From: Nocardia carnea
GTDB lineage: Bacteria; Actinomycetota; Actinomycetes; Mycobacteriales; Mycobacteriaceae
Assembly: GCF_029868855.1 (NCBI RefSeq)
Contig: NZ_JARWOV010000247.1
Span: 1-59,818, forward strand
Reading direction: 5' to 3'
DNA: 59,818 nt
Shown: in pieces, positions 25,236 to 34,639 of the stretch
Layout: the number at the start of each line of letters is the position of its first letter
How positions within the stretch are numbered: position 1 is the first letter of the stretch
Program-made: the position numbers and the translations under genes
The notes under the pieces: generated by a model
Databases searched by the model: none
Seen by the model: the letters and a program-made list of their open reading frames with translations, nothing else
Told to the model about the DNA's origin: nothing

Positions 25236-27788
25236 CTACTTTCCGAAACCCGCCCGCCGCAGCGCGTCGGCCATGGCGCCGTTCACAGGTGCATTATCCC
25301 GCCGATTATCGCGGCCCTGGCCCCGATTGCGGCCCTGATCGCCCCCGCGGCCGCCGGGATTGCCCTGACCGCCACGGCCGTTTCCGTTGCCCTGGCCACC
25401 ACGGCCACCGCCGGTGCCCTGACCGCCACGGTTCTTCGCACCACTGCCCCGACCGCCGCGATCCGCTCCGCCGCCCCGGGCGGTACCGTCGCGGCCACCG
25501 GAACCGCGGCCGCGGTCGCCACCGGGCCCCTGGCCGCGCTCCGGTTTCCCGGCGCCGGGTTCGTCGTCGAGCCGCAACGACAGCCCGATCCGCTGGCGCG
25601 GAATATCGACCTCGAGCACCTTCACCTTGACCACGTCACCGGATTTGACGACCTCGCGCGGATCGCGGACGAAGTTCTTCGACATCGCCGAGACATGTAC
25701 CAGCCCGTCCTGGTGCACGCCCACATCGACGAAGGCACCGAACGCGGCGACATTGGTGACCACGCCCTCGAGCACCATCCCGGGTTGCAGATCGGCCACC
25801 TTCTCGATCCCGGCGGCGAATTCGGCGGTTTTGAATTCCGGTCGCGGGTCACGACCGGGTTTCTCCAGTTCGCCGATGATATCGGTGACGGTCGGTACGC
25901 CGAAGGTCTCGTCGGTGAATTCGGCGGGACGCAGGGTACGCAGCACGGCCTCGTTACCGATGATCTCGGCGATCCCGCTCCCGGTCGACTCGAGGATCCG
26001 GTGCACCACCGGATAGGCCTCGGGATGCACGGCCGAGGTGTCGAGCGGATTGTCGCCACCGCGGATTCGCAGGAAGCCGGCGCATTGTTCGAAAGCCTTG
26101 GGGCCCAGGCGGGGAACATCCAGTAGCGCGGTGCGACTCGGGAAGCGACCGTTGCGGTCGCGGTGGGCGACAATACTTTCCGCTACCGAACCCGTGATCC
26201 CGGAAACCCGGGACAGCAACGGAACCGAGGCGGTGTTCACATCGACACCGACCGCGTTCACGGCATCTTCGACCACCGCGCCCAGGGATCGGGCCAGCAG
26301 TGTTTCGGAGATATCGTGCTGGTACTGCCCCACTCCGATGGATTTCGGTTCGATCTTGACGAGTTCGGCCAGGGGATCCTGCAATCGGCGGGCGATGGAT
26401 ACCGCGCCGCGCAACGAGACATCCAGTTCGGGAAGTTCCTGCGAGGCATACGCGGACGCCGAATACACCGAGGCGCCGGCCTCGGACACCACGATCTTGG
26501 TCGGTTTGTTCTCCGGAATCCGCTCGATCAGCTGAGCGGCCAGCGCATCGGTTTCCCGGGAGGCGGTGCCGTTGCCGATGGCGATCAGCTCGACCCCGAA
26601 CCGGTCCACCAGGGCCGCGAGGACGGCCAGTGATTTCTCGGTTTGGTTCTGCGGTTTGTGCGGATAGATGACCTCGGTTGCGACGACCTTGCCGGTACCG
26701 TCGACCACCGCGACCTTGACGCCGGTGCGGTAGCCGGGGTCCAGGCCCATGGTGGTGCGGGTACCTGCCGGTGCGGCCAGCAGCAGATCACGCAGGTTGG
26801 CGGCGAATACGTCGACCGCATCGCGTTCGGCGGCCTGCCGCAACCGCATCCTGGTATCGATACCGAGGCTCACCTGCAATTTGGTCCGCCATGCCCAGCG
26901 CACCGTGTCCAACAGCCAGGAATCGGCGGGGCGGCCCTCGTCGGCGATCGCGAACCGCTGCGCGATCCGTGCCTCGTAGACGCTGCGCTCACCGGGCGCG
27001 AGTTCGGAATCCGCGGGTTCGGGATCGAGGTGCAGGGAAAGCACCTCTTCTTTCTCGCCACGCAGCAGCGCCAGGATCCGATGTGAGGGCAGGGCGGTGA
27101 ATTCCTCGGCGAAGTCGAAGTAATCGGCGAACTTCGCCCCCTCCTCTTCCTTGCCGGCGCGGACCGTCGCGGTGACCCGCCCCCGATTCCACATCAACTC
27201 CCGGAGTTCGCCCACGAGATCGGCGTCCTCGGCGAATTTTTCGACCAGGATGGCCCGGGCGCCGTCGAGCTGTTCGGCGGTGTAACCGGCCGGATCGGTG
27301 GCCGGATCGCCGAGCAGGGCGTCCGCGACGGGTTCGTGGCCGGCCTCGCGGGCGATCTGAGCCTTGGTGCGGCGCTTGGGTTTATAAGGCAGGTAGATAT
27401 CTTCCAGGCGCGCCTTCGTCTCGGCCAGCAGCAGCTGCCGGTGCAGGGCTTCGTCGAGTTTGCCCTGGCTGCGGATGGATTCGATAACGGTGGCACGGCG
27501 TTCGTCGAGTTCACGCAGATAGTGCAGGCGTTCTTCGAGAGTGCGCAGCTGGGCGTCGTCCAGGCCGCCGGTGACCTCTTTGCGATAGCGCGCGATGAAC
27601 GGCACCGTGGACCCGCCGTCGAGTAGTTCGACGGCGGCCGCGACCTGGTTCTCGCGCACCGCCAGTTCGTCGGCGATGCGCCGGGTCACGGTGCCGGAAA
27701 CGGCCGGGCCGGTACCGGTGGTTGCGGTCGAGTCGGTCTGGATCGTGTCGGGACCCGAGGTCTCTGGCGCTGTCGTCACGACCCGCAC
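25236..27788 (-). CDS. tex: Tex-family RNA-binding transcription accessory protein
   Basis: About 850 residues. Order: Tex N-terminal helical domain (about 35-230), YqgF/RNase H-like domain with GLDPGYRTGVKVAVVD (about 340-480), helix-hairpin-helix repeats (about 500-600), S1 RNA-binding domain (about 660-735, GVVTNVAAFGAFVDVGVHQDGLVH). After the S1 domain is an unusual ~100-residue Gly/Arg/Gln/Asn tail with many RGG and GGRGG units. The start may be GTG at 27788 or 27779. Tex is linked to RNA-polymerase rescue and rRNA processing in other bacteria. Confidence 0.93.
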   Translation of the reverse strand: MRVVTTAPETSGPDTIQTDSTATTGTGPAVSGTVTRRIADELAVRENQVAAAVELLDGGSTVPFIARYRKEVTGGLDDAQLRTLEERLHYLRELDERRATVIESIRSQGKLDEALHRQLLLAETKARLEDIYLPYKPKRRTKAQIAREAGHEPVADALLGDPATDPAGYTAEQLDGARAILVEKFAEDADLVGELRELMWNRGRVTATVRAGKEEEGAKFADYFDFAEEFTALPSHRILALLRGEKEEVLSLHLDPEPADSELAPGERSVYEARIAQRFAIADEGRPADSWLLDTVRWAWRTKLQVSLGIDTRMRLRQAAERDAVDVFAANLRDLLLAAPAGTRTTMGLDPGYRTGVKVAVVDGTGKVVATEVIYPHKPQNQTEKSLAVLAALVDRFGVELIAIGNGTASRETDALAAQLIERIPENKPTKIVVSEAGASVYSASAYASQELPELDVSLRGAVSIARRLQDPLAELVKIEPKSIGVGQYQHDISETLLARSLGAVVEDAVNAVGVDVNTASVPLLSRVSGITGSVAESIVAHRDRNGRFPSRTALLDVPRLGPKAFEQCAGFLRIRGGDNPLDTSAVHPEAYPVVHRILESTGSGIAEIIGNEAVLRTLRPAEFTDETFGVPTVTDIIGELEKPGRDPRPEFKTAEFAAGIEKVADLQPGMVLEGVVTNVAAFGAFVDVGVHQDGLVHVSAMSKNFVRDPREVVKSGDVVKVKVLEVDIPRQRIGLSLRLDDEPGAGKPERGQGPGGDRGRGSGGRDGTARGGGADRGGRGSGAKNRGGQGTGGGRGGQGNGNGRGGQGNPGGRGGDQGRNRGQGRDNRRDNAPVNGAMADALRRAGFGK

Positions 27789-27854
27789 ACTACCTGCGCC
27801 GGGTGACAGGCGAACCCGGCCCGGTCCTGCATGACCGGGCCGGCGCCGGTACCG

Positions 27855-29480
27855 CTAACCGGCCGCCGTTCGCCGCTGGTCCCGGAGCAGGAAGCGCTGG
27901 ATCTTGCCGCTGGGCGTCTTGGGCAGATCCGTGACGAAATGTACGCGGCGCGGATAGGCGTGCGCGGCGAATTTCTGCTTGACCAGGGTCTGCAGCTCTT
28001 CGGCCAATGCGTCGGTGCCCGTGACCCCCTCGCGCAGCACCACGAAAGCTTCCAGTACCTCGCCGCGGAGTTCGTCCGGCAGGCCGACGACCGCGGCCTC
28101 GGCGACATCGGGGTGCAGGACCAGCACACTTTCCACTTCGAACGGGCCGATCCGGTAGCCGGCCATGATGATCACGTCGTCGTCGCGGGCGGAGAAGCGG
28201 AAGAAACCGTCGCTGTCACGGGAACCGGCGTCCCCGGTGAGGTACCAGCGGCCGTCGGGCGTGTAGCGCTGTGCGGAGCGCTCGGGATCGCCCAGGTAGC
28301 CGACGAACCACAGCAGGGCACTGTGCTGGGTATCGATGGCGATCCGGCCGAGCTGTCCGGGCGGGGCCTCGATATCGGCGTCGTCGGCGAGCACGGTACA
28401 GGCCCAGCCCGGCAGGGAACGGCCCATCGATCCGGCGGGCGCCATCGCGTTCAGTTCGTCGTGCCAGGCGTTGCAGATGACCATGCCGTGTTCGGTCTGG
28501 CCGTAGTGATCGCGGACCGCGACGCCGAGTGCCTCGGCCGACCATGCGACCACCTCCGGTGTCAACGGCTCCCCTGCCGACGATGCGCGGCGCAGTCGGG
28601 CCGATTGCCCCGCGGATCCGGCCCGCAGCGCCCGATAGACCGTCGGCGCGGCGGCAAAGTTGGTGACGCCGAATCGTTCCAGCACCTGCCAGGTGAGGTC
28701 CGGGGAGAAGCCGGCGTGCAACAGCAGACTGCGGGTGCCCGACGCCAGGGGGCCGAGGATGGCGTAATAGAGGCCGTAGGCCCAGCCGGGGTCCGCCGCG
28801 TTCCAGAAGACATCGTCGGGCCGCACGTCGAGTGCGAATTCCTGGTAGGCGTGGAACGAGGCCAGCGCGCGAACCGGAATCGGCACACCTTTCGGTGTTC
28901 CGGTGGTTCCGCTGGTGAACAACTGGACCAGCAGGCCCTCCCCGCCGACTGTCACCACCGGTGCGCCGGTGTCGGCGACCGGGAGATCGTCCAGCCGCAC
29001 GGCGCCCGCGACAGCGGCCGGGCCGGTGACGACGGTGCGCCACGATGGGTCCGCCGGGATGTCGTCGCCCGGCGCCAGCTTGCCGGCCTGGTCGGGGTCG
29101 GTGATCACGACGGCGGCTTCGGCGGCACGCAAACGGAAGGCGATCGCCGGAGGTGCGAAAGCGGTGAACAGCGGAACATGGACCGCGCCGCGGCGCCAGA
29201 CGGCCAGCAGCACGGCCACCAGGTCCGCGGATTTCGCCATCAGTGTCGCGACTCGATCGCCCGGCCCCACCCCGAGACCGGCCAGGGCAGCCGCATACCG
29301 TTCGGATCGTTCGCGCAGTTCACCGTAGGTCAGATCGAACGACGAGAGATCGCTCTCGACAATCGTGAAAGCGACGGCATCGGCCGGGTGCCGGTCGCAG
29401 AGCAATTCGGCTGCGCACGCATCGGCACGGTCGTAGGTGTCCAGCAGTTCACGCACCCGCGTATTCGGGTCGGCACCCAT
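27855..29480 (-). CDS. AMP-forming acyl-CoA synthetase
   Basis: Activates a carboxylic acid (acetate-like or medium chain) to the acyl-CoA through an acyl-adenylate. 541 residues; GAGGAG lies just before the ATG. Motifs: LFTSGTTGTPKGVP (ATP loop), DHYGQTEHGM, YLTGDAG, GYRIGPFEVESVL, and the C-terminal catalytic lysine in KTPSGKIQRF. Substrate cannot be fixed from sequence, though its layout resembles acetyl/propionyl and medium-chain ligases. It is divergent from a RamA-like regulator 89 bp away, which probably controls it. Confidence 0.9.
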   Translation of the reverse strand: MGADPNTRVRELLDTYDRADACAAELLCDRHPADAVAFTIVESDLSSFDLTYGELRERSERYAAALAGLGVGPGDRVATLMAKSADLVAVLLAVWRRGAVHVPLFTAFAPPAIAFRLRAAEAAVVITDPDQAGKLAPGDDIPADPSWRTVVTGPAAVAGAVRLDDLPVADTGAPVVTVGGEGLLVQLFTSGTTGTPKGVPIPVRALASFHAYQEFALDVRPDDVFWNAADPGWAYGLYYAILGPLASGTRSLLLHAGFSPDLTWQVLERFGVTNFAAAPTVYRALRAGSAGQSARLRRASSAGEPLTPEVVAWSAEALGVAVRDHYGQTEHGMVICNAWHDELNAMAPAGSMGRSLPGWACTVLADDADIEAPPGQLGRIAIDTQHSALLWFVGYLGDPERSAQRYTPDGRWYLTGDAGSRDSDGFFRFSARDDDVIIMAGYRIGPFEVESVLVLHPDVAEAAVVGLPDELRGEVLEAFVVLREGVTGTDALAEELQTLVKQKFAAHAYPRRVHFVTDLPKTPSGKIQRFLLRDQRRTAAG

Positions 29481-29545
29481 CTCGCATCTCCTCGGTTCAT
29501 CGATCCGGTGTTGCCATAGGATGTAGGTCACAGTTTGTCGGCACT

Positions 29546-29561
29546 ACCCCCGAAAAGGGGT
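29546..29561. promoter_or_regulatory. ACCCCC/GGGGT palindromic element between acyl-CoA synthetase and regulator
   Basis: ACCCCCG and AGGGGT face each other across four bases. Runs of this form are the recognition pattern reported for the LuxR-type regulator RamA of Corynebacterium. The right half also serves as the ribosome site of the regulator gene, about 8 bases before its ATG, so the match may be incidental. Confidence 0.4.
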
Positions 29562-29569
29562 GAACTTCC

Positions 29570-30424
29570 ATGACCGCCACCCCGGCACTGCTCCGCCCCC
29601 GCGACAGCGACGCACTGCGCGCCGAACTCCGCCGACTGGCGGGTAGCACCGGGGTTCCGGTGCTCTTCGGCGGCGAAGTCCAGGCCGATACGCTCCTGCT
29701 CAGCGAGTTCTGCGGGGTCCGCACCAATGGGCTGCGCGGACTGTCGGTGCGGCGCGCATCCGGTCTCGGTGGTCAGGTTCTCGATTCGCGCCGGCCCGCC
29801 GCGGTGGCCGACTACCGCAGCGCACTGTCGATCACCCACCATTACGACGGCCCGGTGCTGAGTGAGGGGATCCGTTCGGTCCTGGCGGTACCCGTGGTCG
29901 TGGAAGACCGGTCGCGCGCCGTGTTGTACGCGGCGACCCGCGGCCCGGGCCCCATCGGCGGCCGTACCGCCGAGGCGCTGCTGCAGGCCGGTCGCCGGCT
30001 GGCGGCGGAGATCATGATCCGCGACGAGGTCGATCGGCGGCTGCGGTTGCTGGACGCGGCGGCGCGGGCGCCTGCTACCGACGGCACGCTCGCCGAGGAG
30101 ATCCGCGCTGTGCAGGCGGAGCTCCATGCCCTCGCGGACGGGTCCGCCGACGCGCAGCTGGGTGCGGCGCTGCGGGCGGTCGGCGACAAACTGGCCAGGG
30201 CGCTGTCGGGTCCACCGGCCCCGGAGGCGCCCCGGCTCTCCCGCCGGGAGAAGGATGTGCTGGTGCAGGTCGCGCTGGGATGTTCCAACCAGGTGGCCGC
30301 ACAACGTCTTTCACTGGGACCCGAAACAGTCAAGAGTTATCTGCGCAGCGCGATGCAAAAACTCGACGCCCGGTCCCGGCACGAGGCCGTGGTCGCCGCG
30401 CGCCGCTTCGGCCTCATCCCCTGA
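29570..30424 (+). CDS. LuxR-type regulator with GAF-like sensor domain (RamA-like)
   Basis: 284 residues. The N-terminal GAF-like domain (about 20-150) has GLGGQVLDSRRPAAVADY and IRSVLAVPVVVEDR; a helical linker follows. The LuxR helix-turn-helix spans about 222-284 (LSRREKDVLVQVALG, QRLSLGPETVKSYLRSAMQKL). Length and order match RamA, the acetate-metabolism activator of corynebacteria. Its position divergent from an acyl-CoA synthetase fits control of acyl activation. The ligand is unknown. Confidence 0.85.
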   Translation: MTATPALLRPRDSDALRAELRRLAGSTGVPVLFGGEVQADTLLLSEFCGVRTNGLRGLSVRRASGLGGQVLDSRRPAAVADYRSALSITHHYDGPVLSEGIRSVLAVPVVVEDRSRAVLYAATRGPGPIGGRTAEALLQAGRRLAAEIMIRDEVDRRLRLLDAAARAPATDGTLAEEIRAVQAELHALADGSADAQLGAALRAVGDKLARALSGPPAPEAPRLSRREKDVLVQVALGCSNQVAAQRLSLGPETVKSYLRSAMQKLDARSRHEAVVAARRFGLIP

Positions 30425-30502
30425 TACCGGACATGAGGCGGATTCGCGTCACCGGTTCGAACATCCGCCGCTCCTCGGCGGCGCGGATCCACCTGGATCC
30501 GG

Positions 30503-31189
30503 TCAGTCGTCCCCGGACAGCAGATCCGGGCGACGGTCGCGCGTACGGGCCAGCGCTTGTTCACGGCGCCAGGCCGCGACCTTGGCGTGATCACCGGACA
30601 GCAGGATCGGCGGGACCTCGAGTCCCCGCCACGACACCGGGCGGGTATAACTGGGGCCTTCCAACAGCCCGTCGGAAAACGAATCCTGTTCGTGTGACTG
30701 CTGATTACCGAGCACTCCCGGAATCAGCCGCACCACTGCCTCGGTCATCACGAGGGCCGCGGCCTCGCCGCCGATCAGTACGTAGTCACCGATACTGACC
30801 TCTTCGACCCGGACCCGGCGGGCGGCGTCGTCGAACACGCGCTGATCGATCCCCTCGTACCGGCCGCAGGCGAAGACCAGATGCTGCTCGCCGGACCAGC
30901 GGGCGGCCGTGTCCTGGGTGAAGGGCACTCCGGCCGGTGTCGGGACGACGAGCAGGGCGTCGTCCGGGCACACCTCGTCGAGCGCGGAACCCCAGACCGT
31001 GGGTTTCATCACCATGCCGGGGCCGCCGCCGTACGGCGAATCGTCGACGGATTTGTGCACATCGTGCGTCCAGCGGCGCAGATCGTGCACATCCACCGAG
31101 AGCAGCCCTTTTTCGGTGGCCTTGCCCAGTAGCGCGGTGCGCAGCGGCTCCAGGTATTCGGGGAAGATGGTGATCACGTCGAGCTTCAC
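30503..31189 (-). CDS. trmD: tRNA (guanine-37-N1)-methyltransferase
   Basis: SPOUT-family enzyme that methylates G37 next to the anticodon, preventing +1 frameshifts. 228 residues from a GTG start. The knotted SAM site shows CGRYEGIDQRV and EVSIGDYVLIGGEAAALV. Also present are SPYGGGPGMVMKP and the substrate region YTRPVSWRGLEVPPILLSGDH. It lies 10 bp after rimM in the rpsP-KH-rimM-trmD operon and is convergent with the LuxR regulator. Confidence 0.97.
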   Translation of the reverse strand: MKLDVITIFPEYLEPLRTALLGKATEKGLLSVDVHDLRRWTHDVHKSVDDSPYGGGPGMVMKPTVWGSALDEVCPDDALLVVPTPAGVPFTQDTAARWSGEQHLVFACGRYEGIDQRVFDDAARRVRVEEVSIGDYVLIGGEAAALVMTEAVVRLIPGVLGNQQSHEQDSFSDGLLEGPSYTRPVSWRGLEVPPILLSGDHAKVAAWRREQALARTRDRRPDLLSGDD

Positions 31190-31199
31190 GACGACCGCC

Positions 31200-31724
31200 T
31201 CATTCCGGATCCAGCAGGCCCTCGGGCGGGTCGATCACGATCAGCCCGTCGGCGATGGACACCGTCGGCACGATCGCGGTGACGAACGGGATCAGGATTT
31301 CGCGGCCGTCGTCGGCGGCGCGGACCGACAGCAGTTCACCTGCCGCGGAATGCAATACCTCGGTGACGGTACCGACGGCGGAACCGTCGGTGAGTTCCAC
31401 CCGCAGACCCTCGAGTTCGTGATCGTAGAACTCGTCCGGATCCGCCGCCGACCCGATATCCTCGCTGTCCACCAGAAACAGCGTGCCGCGCAGGGCGTCG
31501 GCGGCACCGCGATCGGTGACGCCGGCCAGTTGCACGAGAAGCCGGCCCGAATGTTCCCGGGCCGACTCCACGGTGAAATCCCGCACCTCTTTCGACCGTG
31601 CCGCCCGGCCCCGCAGGGTCGAGCCGGGCGCGAAACGCGCCTCCGGTTCGTCGGTGCGTACCTCGACGACCAGTTCGCCGCGCACACCGTGCGATCTGGC
31701 GACCCGGCCGACTACGAGTTCCAT
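31200..31724 (-). CDS. rimM: 16S rRNA processing protein RimM
   Basis: 30S maturation factor that binds S19 and helps assemble the 30S head. 174 residues. The N-terminal RimM domain begins MELVVGRVARSHGVRGELVV; the C-terminal PRC-barrel has EFYDHELEGLRVE and ends IDPPEGLLDPE. Its ATG immediately follows the stop of the KH-protein gene. Confidence 0.96.
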   Translation of the reverse strand: MELVVGRVARSHGVRGELVVEVRTDEPEARFAPGSTLRGRAARSKEVRDFTVESAREHSGRLLVQLAGVTDRGAADALRGTLFLVDSEDIGSAADPDEFYDHELEGLRVELTDGSAVGTVTEVLHSAAGELLSVRAADDGREILIPFVTAIVPTVSIADGLIVIDPPEGLLDPE

Positions 31725-31967
31725 CTACTGATCGGTGTCGACCACGTCGACCCGGATACCGCGGCCGCCGATCCCGGCGACCAGGGTGCGCAGCGCGGTC
31801 GCGGTGCGGCCGCCCCGGCCGATGACCTTGCCGAGGTCGTCGGGGTGGACGTGCACCTCGACCGTACGCCCGCGGCGCCCGGTGATCAGCTCGACGCGCA
31901 CGTCATCGGGATTGGCGACGATACCGCGAACCAGATGTTCCACGGCATCGGCGACGACGACGCTCAT
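31725..31967 (-). CDS. KH-domain RNA-binding protein (KhpA type)
   Basis: 80 residues forming one KH domain with the GKVIGRGGRTATALR loop (GxxG). The family works in RNA binding with KhpB and is found between rpsP and rimM in many Gram-positives. Its ATG overlaps the rpsP stop by one base (TAATG), so the genes are translationally coupled. Confidence 0.95.
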   Translation of the reverse strand: MSVVVADAVEHLVRGIVANPDDVRVELITGRRGRTVEVHVHPDDLGKVIGRGGRTATALRTLVAGIGGRGIRVDVVDTDQ

Positions 31968-32416
31968 TACTCGGCAGCCTCGGCGGATTCGGCGGCCTCG
32001 GCCGATTCGGCCTCGCCGTCCTTGTCCTTCTTGGCCTTCTTCTTCGGGGTCACGGCCTCGGTGACCGGCTCGTTGTCGGCGGCGGCCAGCGCGGCGTTGA
32101 ACAGGTCCAGCTTGGACGGCTTGGGCTCGGCGACCTTGAGGGTGCCCTCGGTGCCCGGCAGGCCCTTGAACTTCTGCCAGTCGCCGGTGATCTCCAGCAG
32201 CCGCTGCACGGGCTCGGTCGGCTGCGCGCCGACACCCAGCCAGTACTGGGCGCGCTCGGAATCGATCTCGATCAGCGAGGGCTCTTCCTTGGGGTGGTAC
32301 TTGCCGATGGACTCGATGGCCCGGCCGTCACGACGGGTGCGGGCGTCCGCGACGACGACGCGGTACTGCGGGTTGCGGATCTTGCCCATACGGGTGAGCT
32401 TGATGCGAACAGCCAT
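31967..32416 (-). CDS. rpsP: 30S ribosomal protein S16
   Basis: 149 residues. The S16 core is the first ~85 (MAVRIKLTRMGKIRNPQYRVVVADAR, then IGKYHPKEEPSLIEID). The C-terminal ~60 residues are an Ala/Glu/Lys extension ending in a repeated AESAEAAE unit, as in other actinobacterial S16 proteins. First gene of the rpsP-KH-rimM-trmD operon. Confidence 0.98.
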   Translation of the reverse strand: MAVRIKLTRMGKIRNPQYRVVVADARTRRDGRAIESIGKYHPKEEPSLIEIDSERAQYWLGVGAQPTEPVQRLLEITGDWQKFKGLPGTEGTLKVAEPKPSKLDLFNAALAAADNEPVTEAVTPKKKAKKDKDGEAESAEAAESAEAAE

Positions 32417-32743
32417 CTGCTGATCTGCCTTTCATTGTGGTCACGGCGCAATTCAGCGACTCACGCGGTTCGCGAGCCCGGTTTTGCGAATGAAGTGTGT
32501 GACCGCCGCGCGGTACGTAACCGGAGACGGGCTGACACTGTCCGGAAGGACGATCGACCATTCTGCCAGATGCAGGTCCGAGCCCGAAATCGCACCCGCT
32601 ACGTCCTGCTTACGCGGCCGGTAGGCCCGGATCGCCGGACTACTGGACAACCGTACCGCCCGGTGGCGGGCCGTGGCGCGCGTGCGTAGTGTCCGCTGGG
32701 TCGCGCTGTCCGCGCGACGGCAACGATCGGGAGTACGGACAGC
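32417..32743. other. Divergent region between rpsP and the VWA gene
   Basis: About 330 bp between two divergent genes, so it should hold both promoters. I find no open frame worth calling and no clear palindrome. Confidence 0.5.
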
Positions 32744-34639
32744 GTGTTGTTTCTGAACAGAGTCCTCGCCGCGGCAGCAGCGGCGGTGATCGCCTCGGTA
32801 CCGGTCGCGATGCCCGCACTCGCGCAGCAGTCGCCACAGGCCGGGACGGAGTACGCCCCGACGATGCTGGTGCTGGACGCGTCGGGTTCGATGCTGGCGG
32901 CCGATCCCAGCGGCGGTACCAAGATGGACGCGGCCAAGAACGCCGTCCGCAGTTTCGTCACCGCGGCGCCGGACAACGCGAAAGTCGGCCTGTCCGCCTA
33001 CGGCACCGGCACCGGTAACTCGGACGCGGAAAAGGCCGCGGGCTGCCAGGACGTGCAAATTCTGCACCCGGCCGAAACCATCGACAAGCCGGCTTTGACC
33101 GCGGCCACGGACCGGATCGTCCCCCGCGGCTTCACCCCGATCGGTGCCTCGCTGCGGGCCGCCGCCGCCGCGCTGCCGCAGGAAGGACCGCGCTCGATCG
33201 TGCTGGTCTCCGACGGTCTCGACACCTGCGCACCGCCGGATCCCTGTGATGTCGCCCGCCAGCTCAGCGCCCAGGGGAACGAGATCGTGATGCATGCCAT
33301 CGGTTTCGGGGTCGACGATGCCTCGCGCGCACAGTTGACCTGTATCGCTCAGCGCACCGGCGGCACCTACACCGATGCCGCCGACGGCGCGATACTCGAG
33401 CAGGTACTGCCCCGGGTCAGCGCCGTCGCTTTGCGCAGCTACGCACCGGTCGGGCTGCCCCTGACCGGCGCGCCGGGCTGGCGAGAGGCTCCGGTGGCCG
33501 AGCCCGGGCAGTATCTGGACGTGGTCGGGCAGCAGAAACCGCAGTACTACGCAGTGGATGTACCCGACGGTGCGACCGCGTACTTCAGCGGTACGGTGTC
33601 GTTCCCCCGCGGCAACGGCGACGCGTCCACATCGAACAACCGGCTCGATCTGCGGGTCTACGGCGCCGAGGGCCAAGATTGCCACAGCTTGGAAAGCGAG
33701 CTGGCGACCCGTTCCATCGACGGGGTGGCGCTGACGATCAGCAGTGCCTGGCGAGGTGCCGCCGAAGCCGATTCCGGCAGTGCGAGCACGGATAATTGCC
33801 GGGGCGGCGGCCGCTACTATTTCGCGCTCGAATGGGCACATATCTCCGACGGCGCACCGGCCCGGTTGCCGATCGAGCTGAACATCGGCGTGGAACCGGC
33901 GGTCACCGACCCCGGTCCCGCGGCGGATACCCAGCCGGTGGAATTCAGCGCACCCATGACACCTGTCGTGCCGGTCGTCGGTGGTGGTTCGTTCAATGTC
34001 GCGGCGGATCTGCCGGGTACCGGCCGCTACACCGATACCGTGCAGCGGGGCGAGTTCGTCTTCTACCGGGTGCAGGTGGATTGGGGTCAGGGACTGGCCT
34101 ACCGGGTGAGGTTCGGTGACAGCACCGAGGAAGGTAGCGAGTACACCTCGAATATCGCGACCACGCTCTACAACCCGTACCGTGCCGAACTCGACTCCGA
34201 CACCAACTCCTACGCCGGCACCGAGAAAACCCTCCCGGGCAACGATCCGGCGCTCGCGACCGCCCCGGTCCGCTATCTCAACCGGGAAGAACGCGGCGAG
34301 GTTGCCGATCAGGCCGTCGCGGGCTGGCACTACATCGCGGTCAAACTGAGCCCGACGATCCACAGCACTCGCGCCGTCGCGCCGGTGCCGATCGAGCTGG
34401 AGGTTGCTGTCACCGGTGAGCCGGAACCCGGGCCGCAGTACGCGGACGGGAAGGCCGCGGGCGAGGCAACATTCGGCGATTCGAAGCAGGTGGCCCCCGG
34501 CGACGCGGTCGCCCGAGCGGGGGAAACCTCCGATAGTGGAGTGTCCCCGCTGGTGTGGGTTGCCCTCGCGGGCGCCGTGCTGGTGGCAGTGGCGGCGTTC
34601 GCCGGCGCGCTGCTTCTGGCCCGCCGCCGCAAACACTGA
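32744..34639 (+). CDS. Secreted, membrane-anchored VWA-domain protein
   Basis: 631 residues. A signal peptide (about 1-27, ending PALA) is followed by a von Willebrand factor A domain (about 38-215). Its metal-site motif is LDASGSM (DxSxS); a conserved Thr lies in GFTPIG and a late Asp in VSDGLDT. The long extracellular region after it has paired cysteines and beta-rich sequence. A C-terminal membrane helix (about 607-627) and RRRKH stop-transfer tail anchor it. Likely an envelope adhesion or scaffold protein. The start is GTG, with GGGAG upstream. Confidence 0.85.
   Translation: MLFLNRVLAAAAAAVIASVPVAMPALAQQSPQAGTEYAPTMLVLDASGSMLAADPSGGTKMDAAKNAVRSFVTAAPDNAKVGLSAYGTGTGNSDAEKAAGCQDVQILHPAETIDKPALTAATDRIVPRGFTPIGASLRAAAAALPQEGPRSIVLVSDGLDTCAPPDPCDVARQLSAQGNEIVMHAIGFGVDDASRAQLTCIAQRTGGTYTDAADGAILEQVLPRVSAVALRSYAPVGLPLTGAPGWREAPVAEPGQYLDVVGQQKPQYYAVDVPDGATAYFSGTVSFPRGNGDASTSNNRLDLRVYGAEGQDCHSLESELATRSIDGVALTISSAWRGAAEADSGSASTDNCRGGGRYYFALEWAHISDGAPARLPIELNIGVEPAVTDPGPAADTQPVEFSAPMTPVVPVVGGGSFNVAADLPGTGRYTDTVQRGEFVFYRVQVDWGQGLAYRVRFGDSTEEGSEYTSNIATTLYNPYRAELDSDTNSYAGTEKTLPGNDPALATAPVRYLNREERGEVADQAVAGWHYIAVKLSPTIHSTRAVAPVPIELEVAVTGEPEPGPQYADGKAAGEATFGDSKQVAPGDAVARAGETSDSGVSPLVWVALAGAVLVAVAAFAGALLLARRRKH

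Noticed and set aside
30452..30465. GGTTCGAAC resembling a tRNA T-arm
   Set aside because: No acceptor, D or anticodon arms can be folded around it in the 78-bp gap between the LuxR and trmD genes.
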